Of a stretch of DNA of 42,676 bases, positions 23,801 through 35,625 are shown piece after piece. The stretch lies in contig NZ_JNKA01000005.1 in the NCBI RefSeq assembly GCF_000701865.1, positions 1 through 42,676 of the forward strand. Reading direction: 5' to 3'. The stretch's first letter is position 1. Every line of letters begins with the position of its first letter. Source of the stretch: Mycoplasmopsis felis ATCC 23391. Lineage in GTDB: Bacteria > Bacillota_I > Bacilli_A > Mycoplasmatales > Metamycoplasmataceae. The position numbers and the translations under genes are program-made. The notes beneath the pieces are model-generated. The model was not told the origin of the DNA. It searched no databases and saw only the letters and a program-made list of their open reading frames with translations.

Positions 23801-26800
23801 TCAAAATAAATCAGATTTAGTTCAAATTGTAGTTAACATTATAAATAAACTTGCAGATGGTACTTTAGTTGATAATTTAATTAACAATTTATCTGATGAC
23901 TTGAAAAATAACATTCAGAGATTCATTTCAATAGATTCATTAAAGGTAGTTTCTAAAGGAATATTTAAAAATCAACATTTTATAAATATTATCAAAGGTA
24001 CAATTCAAAAAATTATAGAACATTCTAATGAGTTTGAAGATATTGATTCATATAGTTCATTAATCAAAAAAACACTTTCAATTATTTCATTAGATGAAGT
24101 TAAACAAGATTTAACTTCACTTATAACTCATATAGTTTCTGATAATGAAATCAAAAATGGGTTCGTTAACTTTTTAAGGACTACGCTATCTATAAATGGT
24201 GTTAATATAAAAAATACAAATATTTCAAATTTCATAAATGGTTTTGTAGAGAATTTAAATTCCATTTTGAATGATTTACAAATAATAAATCCAACAATAG
24301 ATTCAATATTTAATTCGCTTATTGAAATTTCAAATACTCAAGATAGCAATGTAGTTGATCAATTTTTAACAATTCCTAATAAATTGATTGAAATTATTAA
24401 AGATATAGTATTTAAAAATCCTAAGACTTATCTTGATAGAATTTTAAATAACACATTTATATCAACTAATAAGGAAACATTTATTAAGATTGTTAGTTAT
24501 ATACTTATTCATAACAAAAACGTAGGTTCATTTGATACATTAATAACAAATTTAATAAATAAATTAGACAATAATCAAGAAATATTTAGGTTTATTGATA
24601 AAAATAATTTAAGAAATATCGCTTTATTCTTATTAAAAGATAACATTACAACTGAATTTATTGAACAAGTATTTCCTGAATTAATTGGGAATACAGATTG
24701 ATTAAACAATTTAGATAATACATTTTTACTTGTAAAGAATTTATTAAATAATCCAAATATAGAAAATTACTTTAAAAATTCTTTAACCAAATCCCTTGAA
24801 AGAATTTTTGGACAAAGAGAATTATCTGTTATTTTAAGTTCTGTAATTGATTTTGTTTTAAGTAAATTTAATATAGATTTAACTGGTATTAATAAAATTA
24901 ATCTTGTTAATAATATATTTAGTTCTGTAATTCCGTTTTTAAAAGATATCAATGTATTCAATCCTTTTGTTAACACATTAATTGATTCATTAAAAACTAC
25001 AAATTCATTTGAAGAATTTTCTTCAAAATTATTGATTGAGATACCTAAATTATTTAATTTTAATTTCACAACAGTCAAATCATTTTTAAACAATTTCTCA
25101 ACTATTAAAAATTCAAAAGATACCATAATACAAATAATTAATAGAATTTATACAATAATAACAACGAATGATAATGTGTTTAATAAATTGTTTAATTTAA
25201 TTAATATAGATAGTCTTTTAGAACCATATAACATTACTAAAACACAAGTATTATATTTAATTAAAGTAATCTTAAAAGATAATAACTTTAGAATCCATTT
25301 AAGTGATGTAATTAATAATCTTTTAACTAGAATTGACATAATCAAAGAAGCAAGCAATTACAATGATTTAACCAAAAAAATATTAAATGATCAAAACTTA
25401 AAAAATACATTAAACACTATTTTCCAAAATACACTACAAGACTTATATAATGAATATGATTTTAAAGATGTTATAGCAAAAGTAGTTATTAAGAAAATTG
25501 AAGATACCAAGTTTTCTTATATATTCCAAGGGATTCCAAATAAAGAACAAATTGGAAGAACTTTAGTTGATATACTAAGAATTACTGACAGACATATAAG
25601 CATTTCTAATAATTTGATAACTTCATTAATTAATGAAGTTGCTACAAATGGTCTAGAATTAAACTTAAATAACTTGCTTGCTACAATAACTCAAGACTTA
25701 AATACTTTCTTTAATTCAAGTAATTTCGAACAAACTGCTATTAATTTATTAAAAGAAATAGCAACAAGTTCATCAATACAAAACAATAAAACTGATTTTT
25801 ATAAATTAGTAGAAAACATTTTAGATTTTGTTATTCAAAAAACTGATTTAGGTTCAATGATATGAAACATCTTGAGTTCAGATATTCATGGATTTATAAC
25901 TAAAAACCTAATTAATAAAGAAGAATTTGCGGGTGTTATTAATAAAGCATTAAAAGTAGACAGTTTAAAAAATGTTGTTTCTAACATAATTAAATATTTT
26001 ATTGAAAATCACAGTCAATTTAGCAATTCTCATTCTTTTATTGATATTGTAAAACAGTATTTATCAATACAAAATAATGAAACAGAATTTAAAAATTCAA
26101 TTAAAAAAGTTATTTTAGATGGTTTATCATCAACTGAAACAAGCAATTCTATCAAAGTCATAATTAACAAAGCAACTAGATTTTTAAATATAACTACAAA
26201 TAATGAAATTAATACATTCATTCATAATTTTAGTTCTGGTGTTGGTCAACTTCTAGATAGGACAGGAATTTTAGAACAACTAACAAATGGTTTAGTCAAA
26301 ACATTTAAGGAATCAAATAACTTAAATGAAATTCAAACAAACTTTTTTAATAATATCACTTCTAGCATAGAACTAACAAATATTACATTTATAACTAAAA
26401 TAACTAATGATGAATTAATTCAAAATAATAAAACAGGAGTTAAAGATTTTTTAAGAAATTTAATTACTAATTTATTAGATAATGAACAAAAAATAAGAGA
26501 AGTTATTACAGAAATAAACATTGCTAAGTTATTGTTAAATAACACTGCTTTAAGTTCTTTGGTTAATGATACTATTATTCTAGCGTTAAGAAATCAGGAT
26601 ATTAGAGATGTAATCAACATTATATTTAGTGATTTTATTGATAGAGCTAGTTCTTATAGAAATAATCAAAATTGATTTGGTGCTATTAAAACCTTGTTAA
26701 ATTCTCCAAGATCTAATGATTTAAAAATAAAATTAACTGGATGAGTTAGAACACTTTTTAAAAACCCTGATCCAAGATTCATGAAGGGTGCCGCAACCTT

Positions 26801-27839
26801 TTTAATTGATAAATTAAGAAATAGTGGTTATAATTTATCTCAAACCAACGATTTACAACTATTTGAAAATGTCATTAGAAACTTTTTCAAAGCATTAGAA
26901 AGAAGACCAGAGTTATATAAAATAATTGATAAAATCTATGAAAATATTAAATCAATAAACTTTGCAAATGGAGTTGAAAATACAAAAGACTTTAAAAAAG
27001 CGATTTTAAATGGTGCTTTACACTTAATATTAACAAATGATTATACTAACATTTCATTTTCATATTTATTAGATCAAAAAGATTTAATCAAAGAATTAAT
27101 TAACTCATTAGGTGATGATAATTATGTTCAATTAATTCACAGATTATTTGAATCAAGTAATAGACATAATATGTCTGGAATATACAAGATAGTAAATAAT
27201 TTTTTAGTTAAGACAGATTCAAATTCAAATTCAGATTCAAATTCAAATTCAAACCAAGTAGATAGTTATGGTTTTTCATTTGATGAAAATATCTTTAAAG
27301 TAATACCAAAAACAAGAGATTTCCTTTCAGTCTTATTCCAACCTATTTTCAGAAATATGATAAGAAAATCATCAAATAGAACATATAATCACAATCAACC
27401 AAAAGAAAACCCTGAATATAAAGCAATGTATAGATTATCTACTTTTATTTTATGATTTATCTATGAAAACGGTGGAGATGGTGGAAAATTCTGGAATGTA
27501 TTTGGTCTTGATGTACAAGGGACATTTATGTCTGGTTTAGAAAGTGCTTTTCATGGTGCAAAATCTGAATTAACAAATATGTATAATGGATTATCAAATC
27601 AACATAAAGTTAATATTGGAGCATACTCTACTAGATATCCAAATGATTATAATAAAGAATTTATTTTAGGTAACCGTTCTGGTTCTACTACTGCAAGTAA
27701 TTATTGAGCAGACCAATTGCTTGCATACATTTATTATAGAAAAGACGGAAGAAATTATCGTCGCGATAGATATCAAAGAAACAAAAACTTTAATGATGTT
27801 TTATTAGATTCTTTTGAAATAGGTTATTTAACACGATAA
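17814..27839 (+). CDS. giant SGNH/GDSL-hydrolase lipoprotein with tandem helical modules
   Basis: 3341 residues with many TGA-Trp codons. The signal peptide ends MTVSC, so Cys24 is lipidated; it is the only cysteine I found. Residues 100-385 form an SGNH/GDSL hydrolase: block I GDSITEGFDG (nucleophile Ser109), block II NYGISGS, block III LSANDL, block V DIHPNSYGY (Asp361, His363). This predicts an outward-facing lipase or esterase. Residues about 560 to 3100 are Asn/Ile/Leu/Lys-rich helical sequence built of about 12 degenerate modules of about 220 residues. A Ser-Asn/Ser-Asp hexanucleotide repeat follows, then a non-repeated C-terminus richer in Gly/Tyr/Arg (from about 3200). The start at 17814 has a consensus RBS; an earlier in-frame ATG at 17754 would precede the hairpin and spoil the signal peptide. 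Substrate is unknown. Confidence 0.9.
19450..27080 (+). repeat. degenerate ~220-residue tandem modules inside the GDSL lipoprotein
   Basis: A recurring motif, hydrophobic-x-x-N-K followed by an amphipathic helix (for example FIKSNKSL, LFSQNKSD, FISTNKET, SIQNNKTD, LIQNNKTG), recurs near 23132, 23806, 24468, 25107, 25785, 26426 and 27073, a period of 640-678 bases. Weaker anchors occur near 19515, 20181, 20830, 21470, 22125 and 22773. Other landmarks repeat at about three times this interval, such as the segments at 20284, 22232, 23917 and 25887. The copies are diverged at DNA level. Confidence 0.7.
27216..27254 (+). repeat. in-frame hexanucleotide repeat coding Ser-Asn/Ser-Asp
   Basis: Thirteen codons alternate TCA with AAT or GAT, giving DSNSNSDSNSNSN. 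Each hexamer adds two residues, so length changes would keep the frame. It probably forms a flexible linker between the module array and the C-terminal domain. Confidence 0.8.
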
Positions 27840-27850
27840 TTTACATAATT

Positions 27851-27883
27851 AAAAATCAAACCCTTATTAAGGTTTTGATTTTT
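27851..27883. terminator. bidirectional terminator between the GDSL gene and RNase J gene
   Basis: A 10-bp A/T stem (27851-27860 with 27874-27883) is capped by a CCTT/AAGG inner stem after one mismatch. It has T runs on both strands and lies between two convergent genes. Confidence 0.8.
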
Positions 27884-27899
27884 AATTTACCATTTAATC

Positions 27900-29780
27900 T
27901 TAAATTTCGTCTTCTTCATCTAAATCATTATCAGAATCAATATCGCCAAACATTTCTTGTTTTAACTCATTAAGCATTTTTTGTTGTTTATTAATTTTTT
28001 GTATTTTTGCTTCATTAACTTTAATTTGATTATTAAATGTTTCTTTATTATTTACAAAATTAATTTTATGTTCTAATAAATCAGTATCAGGTTCTTCATC
28101 TATATATATTATTGTAGGAACGATAATAGGTTTTCTTCTTTTTTCTTTAAAAAATAAATAAGATAATCTATCAATGATTACTTTTTTAATATCTTCTGTT
28201 GTTCAATTAGGGTTATTTTTTATCTGATGTAAAACACCACCATGACTAACTCTTCTTGCTTCTTCAACTAAATCTTTTGAAGTTTTTACAAAAAAACTCC
28301 CCCGGGTTATTATTTGAGGTCTTCCGATTATTATGTTTTTGTGTTTGTCAATTAAAAAGACAATATTAACAAAACCAGATTGTTTTAATTTCTCTCGCTC
28401 ATTAATGATATTTGCGCTTGTGCTTAACACTGTATTTCCATCTATATAAATTGGACCAAAGTCAATTTTTTTATTACTTTTTGTAATCTTATTATTAAGC
28501 ATGTGTCAAACTTGACCTTTTTCTAATAATAAAACATTTTTAGGATTCACACCATTTTCTATTGCTGTATTTCCATGAACAACTGACATTCTGTATTCAC
28601 CGTGGTAAGGTAAAAAGTATTTAGGTTTAGTTAATCTAAAAATTTTATCATGTTCAAACTTATAAGCATGTCCTGAAGTATGTAAATAACCATCAATACC
28701 ATTTTCTTTTATTATAACACCTAGTTTATACAATCTATTTACCAATAATTCTACTACCATTTTATTACCAGGAATAGGACTTGAAGAGAAAATCACAACA
28801 TCACCTTTAGTTAATTTTATGGTTGCATGTTTTCCAAAACTCATCCGAGAAAGAGCAGCTAATTGTTCTCCTTGTGAACCAGTAGTTAAAATAACTAGAT
28901 CTTTATCGGGGGTGTGAGGTAGTTGTTTTTTATCAATAAAAACACTATCTGCAACATTGATATAACCAAGTTTTCTACCTATTTTAACACCTTGTATCAT
29001 TGATCTACCGAATGTAATAACTTTTTTCTTTAATTTTTCTGCTAATTCTATAATAACTTTAACTCTTGTTAAATTTGATGCAAACGTAGTTACAATAATT
29101 TTGTGTTTGGCTTGCTTCATTATATTTTGAATATCAGTTAAAATATCACTTTCACTTGGTGAATGATTTTCTCTCATAGCATTTGTTGAATCAGAAAGTA
29201 AAGCAGTTAGTCCTTGTTTACCAATTTCATCAAGTCTTGCAAAATCTGTGTAATTACCAATAGGTGTATAGTCAAATCTGAAGTCTCCAGTACACATAAT
29301 AGAACCGTTAGGTGTTGTTATTCTAATACCAAATGCATCAGGGATTGAGTGTTGTGCAGTTCAGAAATCAACTTGACAGTTGTTAGCAAATTTATGCACA
29401 TCACTTTTTTGAATTTCAATAAATTCAACTTTTTTTGTTATCTTATGTTCTTCAAATTTTAATTTTAAATATTGTATTGCTATTCTGGGTGCATAAATCT
29501 TATTTAATTTTGTCTGTTTAACTAAATAAACTACTCCCCCAATATGATCCTCATGACCATGAGTTATAAATAAACCTTCTATTATTTTGTCTTCTTGATT
29601 TAAATACTCATAATTAGGGATAATACCTTTAATACCAGTATTAAAGGTATCAGCAAATTTTATACCTGCATCAATAATGAAGATATGATTTTTATGTTCA
29701 ATCAATAGTGTGGATTTTCCAATTTCTTCAAAACCACCCAAACCCACTATCTTAGTAGGTATTTTGTTTTTTGGATTCAT
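27900..29780 (-). CDS. rnj: ribonuclease J
   Basis: 626 residues. Metallo-beta-lactamase/beta-CASP nuclease that matures and degrades RNA (5'-3' exonuclease and endonuclease) in the cytoplasm. HGHEDH at residues 74-79 is the metal-binding motif II. Further motifs are CTGDFRFDYTPIG, LSDSTNA, the beta-CASP stretch VTTFASNLTRV with TTGSQGE, and the late HTSGHA and LPYHGEYRM motifs. After the C-terminal domain (GGVLHQIKNNPN) comes a charged tail of about 50 residues ending in a run of Asp/Glu. RBS CTAGGAGAATT on the minus strand fixes the start. It is divergent from ptsI and convergent with the GDSL gene. Confidence 0.95.
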
Positions 29781-29812
29781 AATTCTCCTAGTTTATTCTA
29801 TGAATTTAAGAA

Positions 29813-29834
29813 TATTAATTAAATTTAATTAATA
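29813..29834. repeat. 22-bp perfect A/T palindrome in the rnj leader
   Basis: A perfect self-complementary sequence of A and T only (core TTAATTAAATTTAATTAA) lies 33 bases upstream of the RNase J start codon and just downstream of its predicted -10. It would fold at the very 5' end of the rnj transcript. Confidence 0.6.
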
Positions 29835-29842
29835 ACTTATTT

Positions 29843-29848
29843 ATTATA
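29843..29848 (-). promoter_or_regulatory. -10 box of rnj
   Basis: The minus strand reads TATAAT here, 62 bases upstream of the RNase J ATG. No clear -35 is visible. Confidence 0.4.
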
Positions 29849-29924
29849 TAAAAAAACTCAAACATTAAATTATTTTTATTAAATAAATAAGATAATTAAT
29901 TTATGTTAATATTTACATATTTTT

Positions 29925-29954
29925 TTGATAGTTATTTTTTAGAGAAATTATTAT
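29925..29954 (+). promoter_or_regulatory. sigma-70-type promoter of ptsI
   Basis: TTGATA (29925-29930) and TATTAT (29949-29954) are each one base from consensus and spaced by 18. Transcription would start near 29961, giving a leader of about 45 nt. A second TAAAAT at 29971 is an alternative. Confidence 0.45.
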
Positions 29955-30005
29955 ATATATTAAATTAATGTAAAATTCCATTCATACTCAATAAAGGAGA
30001 GAATT

Positions 30006-31709
30006 ATGAAAATAAAAGGTATCGGAGCATCAAAGGGCGTAGCAATTGCAAAGGTATTTAAAATAGAAGAATTACCTGTAGAAATTACACAATTTACAAA
30101 TAATATAGATGCAGAATTAAATTTATATAAATCATCAAGAGATGTTGTAGTAAATAATATTAATAAAACAAAGGAATTAGCAAGCAAACCAGAACATGCA
30201 GCAATTTTTCAAGCACACATTGATTTTGTTTTAGATCCATATGCAATTGAAACAATAGAAAATAATATTAAAAAAAATAAATATACAGCTGAATATGCAG
30301 TTAATTCATTTTACACTGAATTTGCAAACATGTTTGCAAATATGGATGATGAATATATGAAAGAAAGATCATCTGATGTCAAAGATGTTCTTAAAAAAAT
30401 ATTATATGCATTAAATGGTATAACAGAATCTAATTTATTAAGTATTAATGAAGAAGTTGTTATTGTAGCAGAAGATTTAACTCCTTCTCAAACAGTGCAA
30501 TTAAATAAACAATTTGTTAAAGGTTTTGTAACTAATATAGGTGGACCTACTTCTCATACTGCAATAATGGCTAGAAGTTTAGGGATACCAAGCGTTGTTG
30601 GAACTAATAATGTTTTAGAAAAAGTAAAAAATGGTGATTTAATAGCTTTAGACGGAACAAAAGGTGATGTTGTTATTAATCCAAATCAAGAACAAATGGA
30701 ATACTTTACTTTACAAAAAGAAAAATTCTTAAAGTATTTAGAAAGATTAACAACTTTAAAAGGCAAAGAATCTAAAACAAAAGATAATCATAAAGTAGAA
30801 TTAGCAGCAAATATTGGAACCCCAAAAGACATTCAATCAGTTTTAGATAATGATGCAGAAGCAATAGGGTTATTTAGATCAGAATTTTTATATATGGATA
30901 ACAATGATTGACCAACTGAAGAAGAACAATTCCAAGCATACAAAGCAGTTGTTGAAAAAATGAATGGAAAAAGAGTTGTTATTAGAACTTTAGATATTGG
31001 TGGAGATAAAACATTAAAATACTTTAAGTTTCCATATGAAATGAATCCATTTTTAGGTTATCGTGCAATAAGATTTTGTTTACAAAACAGAGAAATTTTT
31101 AAAACTCAACTTAGAGCTTTAATTAGATCTAGTGAATTTGGTAAGGTAGCAATAATGTTTCCAATGATAACAAATGTTCAAGAATTTTTAGATGCAAAAG
31201 AAGTGTATAAAGAAGCATACGATGAAGTTTATAAAGTAAACAAAAACATCAGACCAATTGAAGAAATTGAAGTAGGATTAATGATGGAAACGCCGGCAGC
31301 TGCTGTATTAAGTGATAAATTTTCAAAATATGCAGACTTTGTGTCAATTGGAACAAATGACTTAATTCAATATTCAATGGCTTCAGATAGAATGAACGAA
31401 AATGTATCTTATTTATATCAACCTTTAAATCCATCAATTTTAAGACTAATTAAACAAGTTATAGATGGAGCACATAAATATGGAAAATGAGCAGGAATGT
31501 GTGGAGAAATGGCTGGAGATAAAAGAGCACTACCTATTTTATTAGGTCTTGGACTAGATGAATTTTCAATGTCTGCAAGTAATGTATTAGAAAGCAGAGA
31601 ATTAATTAACAATTTATCATTTAAGCAAATGCAAGAATTAGCTAATCAAGTTCTTGATTTAGATACAGAACAACAAGTTATTGACTTTTTAAATAAAAAT
31701 CTTAAATAA
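30006..31709 (+). CDS. ptsI: phosphoenolpyruvate-protein phosphotransferase (Enzyme I)
   Basis: 567 residues, the normal EI length. It takes phosphate from phosphoenolpyruvate and hands it to HPr, the first step of PTS sugar uptake. The N-terminal HPr-binding helical domain is followed by [17 protein letters not shown] with the phosphorylated His184. The C-terminal PEP-binding barrel shows [18 protein letters not shown], a METPAA motif, [14 protein letters not shown] and the catalytic Cys499 in [21 protein letters not shown] and the ATG at 30006 agree with the usual N-terminus ([12 protein letters not shown]). It is monocistronic, away from ptsH, with its own terminator. Confidence 0.97.
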
Positions 31710-31733
31710 ATACTGTTTTAGTATTTATTTTTT
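31705..31733 (+). terminator. terminator of ptsI
   Basis: A 9-bp stem (AATAAATAC, 31705-31713, with GTATTTATT, 31721-31729) is followed by a T run. The 5' arm includes the ptsI stop codon. Confidence 0.8.
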
Positions 31734-31749
31734 GTATATATCAATTTAA

Positions 31750-31755
31750 TATAAT
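31750..31755 (+). promoter_or_regulatory. -10 box of uvrA
   Basis: A perfect TATAAT lies 18 bases before the uvrA ATG. The leader would be very short, with the RBS AAAGGA (31761-31766) near its 5' end. Confidence 0.35.
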
Positions 31756-31772
31756 TAAATAAAGGATTTAAG

Positions 31773-34619
31773 ATGGAAGAAGATAAATTAATAATTAAAG
31801 GTGCCCGTGAAAATAATTTAAAAAACATTGATTTAACTATACCGAAAAACAAATTAGTTGTTTTTACAGGATTGTCAGGGAGTGGAAAAAGTTCTTTGGC
31901 TTTTAATACTATTTATGAAGAAGGTAGAAGAAGATATATAGATTCATTGAGTGCATATTCTAGAATGTTTTTAGGTGGAACTAAAAAACCTGATGTAGAT
32001 AAAATTCAAGGTCTCTCTCCTGCTATTTCTATTGAACAAAAAACAACTCATAATAACCCTCGTTCTACAGTAGGTACTGTAACTGAATTGTATGATTATT
32101 TTAGATTATTATTTGCTCGCATAGGAAAATCATACTGTCCTAATCATGATATAGAAATTTCTTCACAAACTAACAAGGACATTATTGAACAAATTTTTAA
32201 TCAATGAAAAGGTCAAAAAATTAACATTTATGCCCCATTAGTTCAAGGAGAAAAAGGAACTCATCAAAATTTGTTAGAAAAACTCAATAAAGAAGGGTAT
32301 CTAAGAGTTAAAATAGATGGAAATATTTATTCACTAGATGATGTTATAGATTTAAATAAAAATCAAAAGCATGATATTGATTTATTGATTTTTAGAACTG
32401 AAATTATTGAAGATAAATATAACGAAATATCTGAATCGATTAACATAGCAACTAATAAATCTGGAGGATTGGTTAAAATAGAAAACACAGAAAATAACCA
32501 ATCTAAAATTTATTCAAAACTATATTCATGTATTTACAAAGATTTTTCTGTTCCTAATATAGAACCTAGATTATTCTCATTTAATGCACCATATGGAATG
32601 TGTTTAAATTGCAAAGGTTTAGGTGTTGAATATAAAGCAGATATTGATGTTTTAATTCCAGAAACTTGAAGAACAATTAATCAAGGGGCAATTAAATATT
32701 ATGCAAATATAGTAAATACAGAAAACCTAGAATGACAAACATTTGATGCTTTATTAACTCACTATCAAATACCTAAAGATTTACCGTTTGATGAAATGAA
32801 TGATTTTCAAGTTAATAAAATATTATATGGCTCTAAAGATGAAGAAATTGAATATGTTTTAGTATCAAGCACGGGAAATAAATATCGTAAAAAAGAACCA
32901 ATTAATGGTATTTTAACAATGATTGAGAATTTGTATTATGAAACAAGTTCTGAAAACAGAAGAGATTATTTAAAGAAATATATGGGAACTTTTGCTTGTC
33001 ATTTATGCAAGGGTTCAAGACTAAATCAAAATGCTTTAAGTGTAAAAGTTGATAAATTAAATATTTATGAATTTATGCAATTTTCAATAGAAAAACTAAT
33101 AGAAAAATTCGATGAATTAATTAATAGTTTTTCTGAAAACGAAAAAACCATTTCTAACTTAATTGTTAAAGAAATAACAGATAGATTGAGTTTTTTAAAA
33201 AATGTTGGTTTAGAATATTTAACATTAGACCGTAGTGCTGAAACACTTTCAGGAGGTGAAGCTCAAAGAATTAGATTAGCTACACAAATTGGTTCAAATT
33301 TGAGTGGTGTGTTATATGTTTTAGATGAACCTTCCATAGGATTGCATCAAAGAGATAATTTAAAATTAATCAAAACATTAAGAAGTATGGTTGATTTAGG
33401 AAATACATTAATAGTAGTTGAACACGATGAAGATACAATGTTTGCAGCAGACCATATCGTAGATATTGGACCTTTAGCAGGTGAACAAGGTGGACAAGTT
33501 GTAGGTAATGGAACTATAGATGATATTATCTTACAAGAACAATCTATTACAGGAAAATATTTATCAGGAGAGTGAAAAATCGGTATTCCTAATAAAAGAA
33601 GACCTGGTAATGGTAATTTTATAGAAATTAAGGGTGCAAGAGAAAACAATTTAAAAAATATCGATGTCAAAATTCCATTAGGTAAACTAGTAGGAATCAC
33701 AGGAGTATCAGGAAGTGGAAAAAGTACACTAATCAATGATATTTTAGTTAACGGTATCTTACACATGAATGGTAGTGCAACTGAAGGTATAAGTAAAAAA
33801 GCAAAATTTGATACTATTAAAGGTCTAGTTAATGTTGATAAAGTTGTAGCAGTTTCACAATCTCCTATAGGGAGAACTCCGAGATCTAATCCAGCTACAT
33901 ATACAGGAGTTTTCGATGATATCAGAGAAGTTTTTGCTAATTTATCTGAATCAAGATCACGAGGATATACTAAAGGAACATTTAGTTTTAACACACCAGG
34001 AGGAAGATGTGAAAGATGTTCTGGTGATGGTTATTTAAAAATAGAAATGCATTTTTTACCTGATGTTTATGTACCTTGTGATGATTGTCAAGGCAAACGT
34101 TATAGCAAAGAAACTTTAGAAATTTTATACCATGAAAAAAACATTAATGATGTTTTAGAAATGAGTATAGATCGGGCATTAGAATTTTTTGATTCAAATA
34201 AAAAAATCATTGAAAAACTACACTTTTTAAAAGATGTAGGTCTAGGTTATATTAAACTAGGTCAAATGTCTACTACATTATCAGGTGGAGAAGCACAAAG
34301 GGTTAAGTTAGCTACATATTTACAAAAAAAACCAACTGGAAAAACAATTTATGTTCTTGATGAACCAACAACAGGACTTCATATTCACGATGTTAAAAAA
34401 TTAATAGAAATTTTAAATAGAATTGTTGATAATGGAGACACAGTAGTTGTTATTGAGCATAATCTAGATGTAATTAAAAATTGTGATTATTTAATTGATC
34501 TAGGGCCAGAAGGCGGAATTAAAGGTGGTCAAGTAATATCACAAGGTTCTCCAGAAACAGTTGCACAGTCTCAAAGAAGTTATACAGGTCAGTTTTTAAA
34601 AAAAATATTAAATAAATAG
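31773..34619 (+). CDS. uvrA: excinuclease ABC subunit A
   Basis: 948 residues, the normal UvrA length. DNA-damage recognition ATPase of nucleotide excision repair, which loads UvrB. Two ABC modules: Walker A GLSGSGKS at 33-40 and GVSGSGKST at about 644. Signatures [12 protein letters not shown] and [12 protein letters not shown] are followed by [12 protein letters not shown] and [12 protein letters not shown]. The zinc-binding cysteine pairs are present: CLNC (about 276) with CHLC (about 410), and CERC with CDDC (about 746-772). The ENNLKNID phrase at both module starts is also typical. No terminator follows; hprK begins 34 bases later, so read-through is likely. Confidence 0.97.
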
Positions 34620-34629
34620 TTAAATTATA

Positions 34630-34635
34630 TATAAT
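34630..34635 (+). promoter_or_regulatory. possible -10 box for the hprK-lgt-trxB operon
   Basis: A perfect TATAAT lies in the 34-base uvrA-hprK gap, 18 bases before the ATG. It may add an internal start to read-through from uvrA. Confidence 0.3.
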
Positions 34636-34653
34636 TTTAATATTTAGGAATTT

Positions 34654-35625
34654 ATGGATCAAAAACTTAAAAAAAATCTTAATATAGTTGATAACTTAAA
34701 GCAAAAAAAAGTTAGTGTTAAAGAAATAGTTAATTTTTTTAATTTAAAAATTATCAACGAAAAAACATCAGAAATTAAATGAGGTTATATTTATCAACCC
34801 GCAATCAAAAGAGTTGGTTTAGAACTATCTGAATTAATTAATAATGAACGATTGAATCGAAATGTAATTGCTTGAGGAACAAGTGAATCATTATGATTCC
34901 AAAAAATAGGTAAAGAGCGTTCACTTAAAGCAATTGAACATATTTTTAAAGAACAACCACCTTTAGTGATTTTATCTAAAGGAGTTATGAAACCATCATT
35001 ATCTTGAGTTTTATCAATGGCAGATAAATATGGAGTACCATTATGCTTATCAAAAGTAAGCTCATCGTTTATTAGTACTAACATAGGTTCATATTTAAAT
35101 AATTATTTCGGTGAAGAAATACAAGTACATGGATGTTTGGTTTTAATTGGTGGTACTGGAGTTTTAATTATTGGACAAAGTGGTGCTGGTAAATCTGAAG
35201 CTGCTCTTGAATTAGTTCAAAGAGGACATGTTCTCATTAGTGATGATTCTGTGTTAATTAGAGATAACGGAAATATCTTTATAGGTAGTTCTCCTAAGAT
35301 TACAAAAGATTTCTTAGAAGCCCGTGGAATCGGGATAATTGATATCAAGCGTGCATATGGTATTAGATCTGTTACAGGTTCTTCCATTATTAACTTAGTT
35401 GTTGAATTAGTTAAAGTAGACAAACAAAACGAATTAGATCGTTTAGGTGTTGATTTTCTACAATTCCCAATCTTTGGCCGTTATATTAAAAAAATTCAAG
35501 TTCCAATTAAAGAAGGTGGATCTGTTGCGTCATTAATAGAAGCTGCTGTAAATTCATATTTATTAAGATTAGATGGTGTTGATGTTTTAAAAGAAATACA
35601 AGGAAGGAGTTCAGATAATGAATAA
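34654..35625 (+). CDS. hprK: HPr kinase/phosphorylase
   Basis: 323 residues. Bifunctional enzyme that phosphorylates HPr at Ser46 and removes that phosphate, setting PTS activity by metabolic state. The P-loop GQSGAGKS is at 174-181, preceded by VHGCLV. The family signature appears as EARGIGIIDIKRAYG from 222. The N-terminal DRTGG-type domain is seen in QPAIKRVGLELSELI. The ATG at 34654 has RBS AGGAATTT; the first Met of an uninterrupted standard-code reading (35017) would cut the N-terminal domain, which contains TGA-Trp codons. It overlaps lgt by 8 bases, as in the hprK-lgt order of many Firmicutes. Confidence 0.95.

Noticed and set aside
27216-27254. CRISPR-like or satellite repeat
   Set aside because: The unit is 6 bases with no spacers and is in frame within a coding region; it is a low-complexity linker.
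29781-30005. Small RNA gene in the rnj-ptsI divergent gap
   Set aside because: Only promoter-like boxes and an A/T palindrome are seen; no terminator or structured RNA is apparent.
33347-33994. 215-codon minus-strand ORF inside uvrA
   Set aside because: It is antisense to the strongly conserved UvrA ATPase motifs and shows no recognisable protein features.
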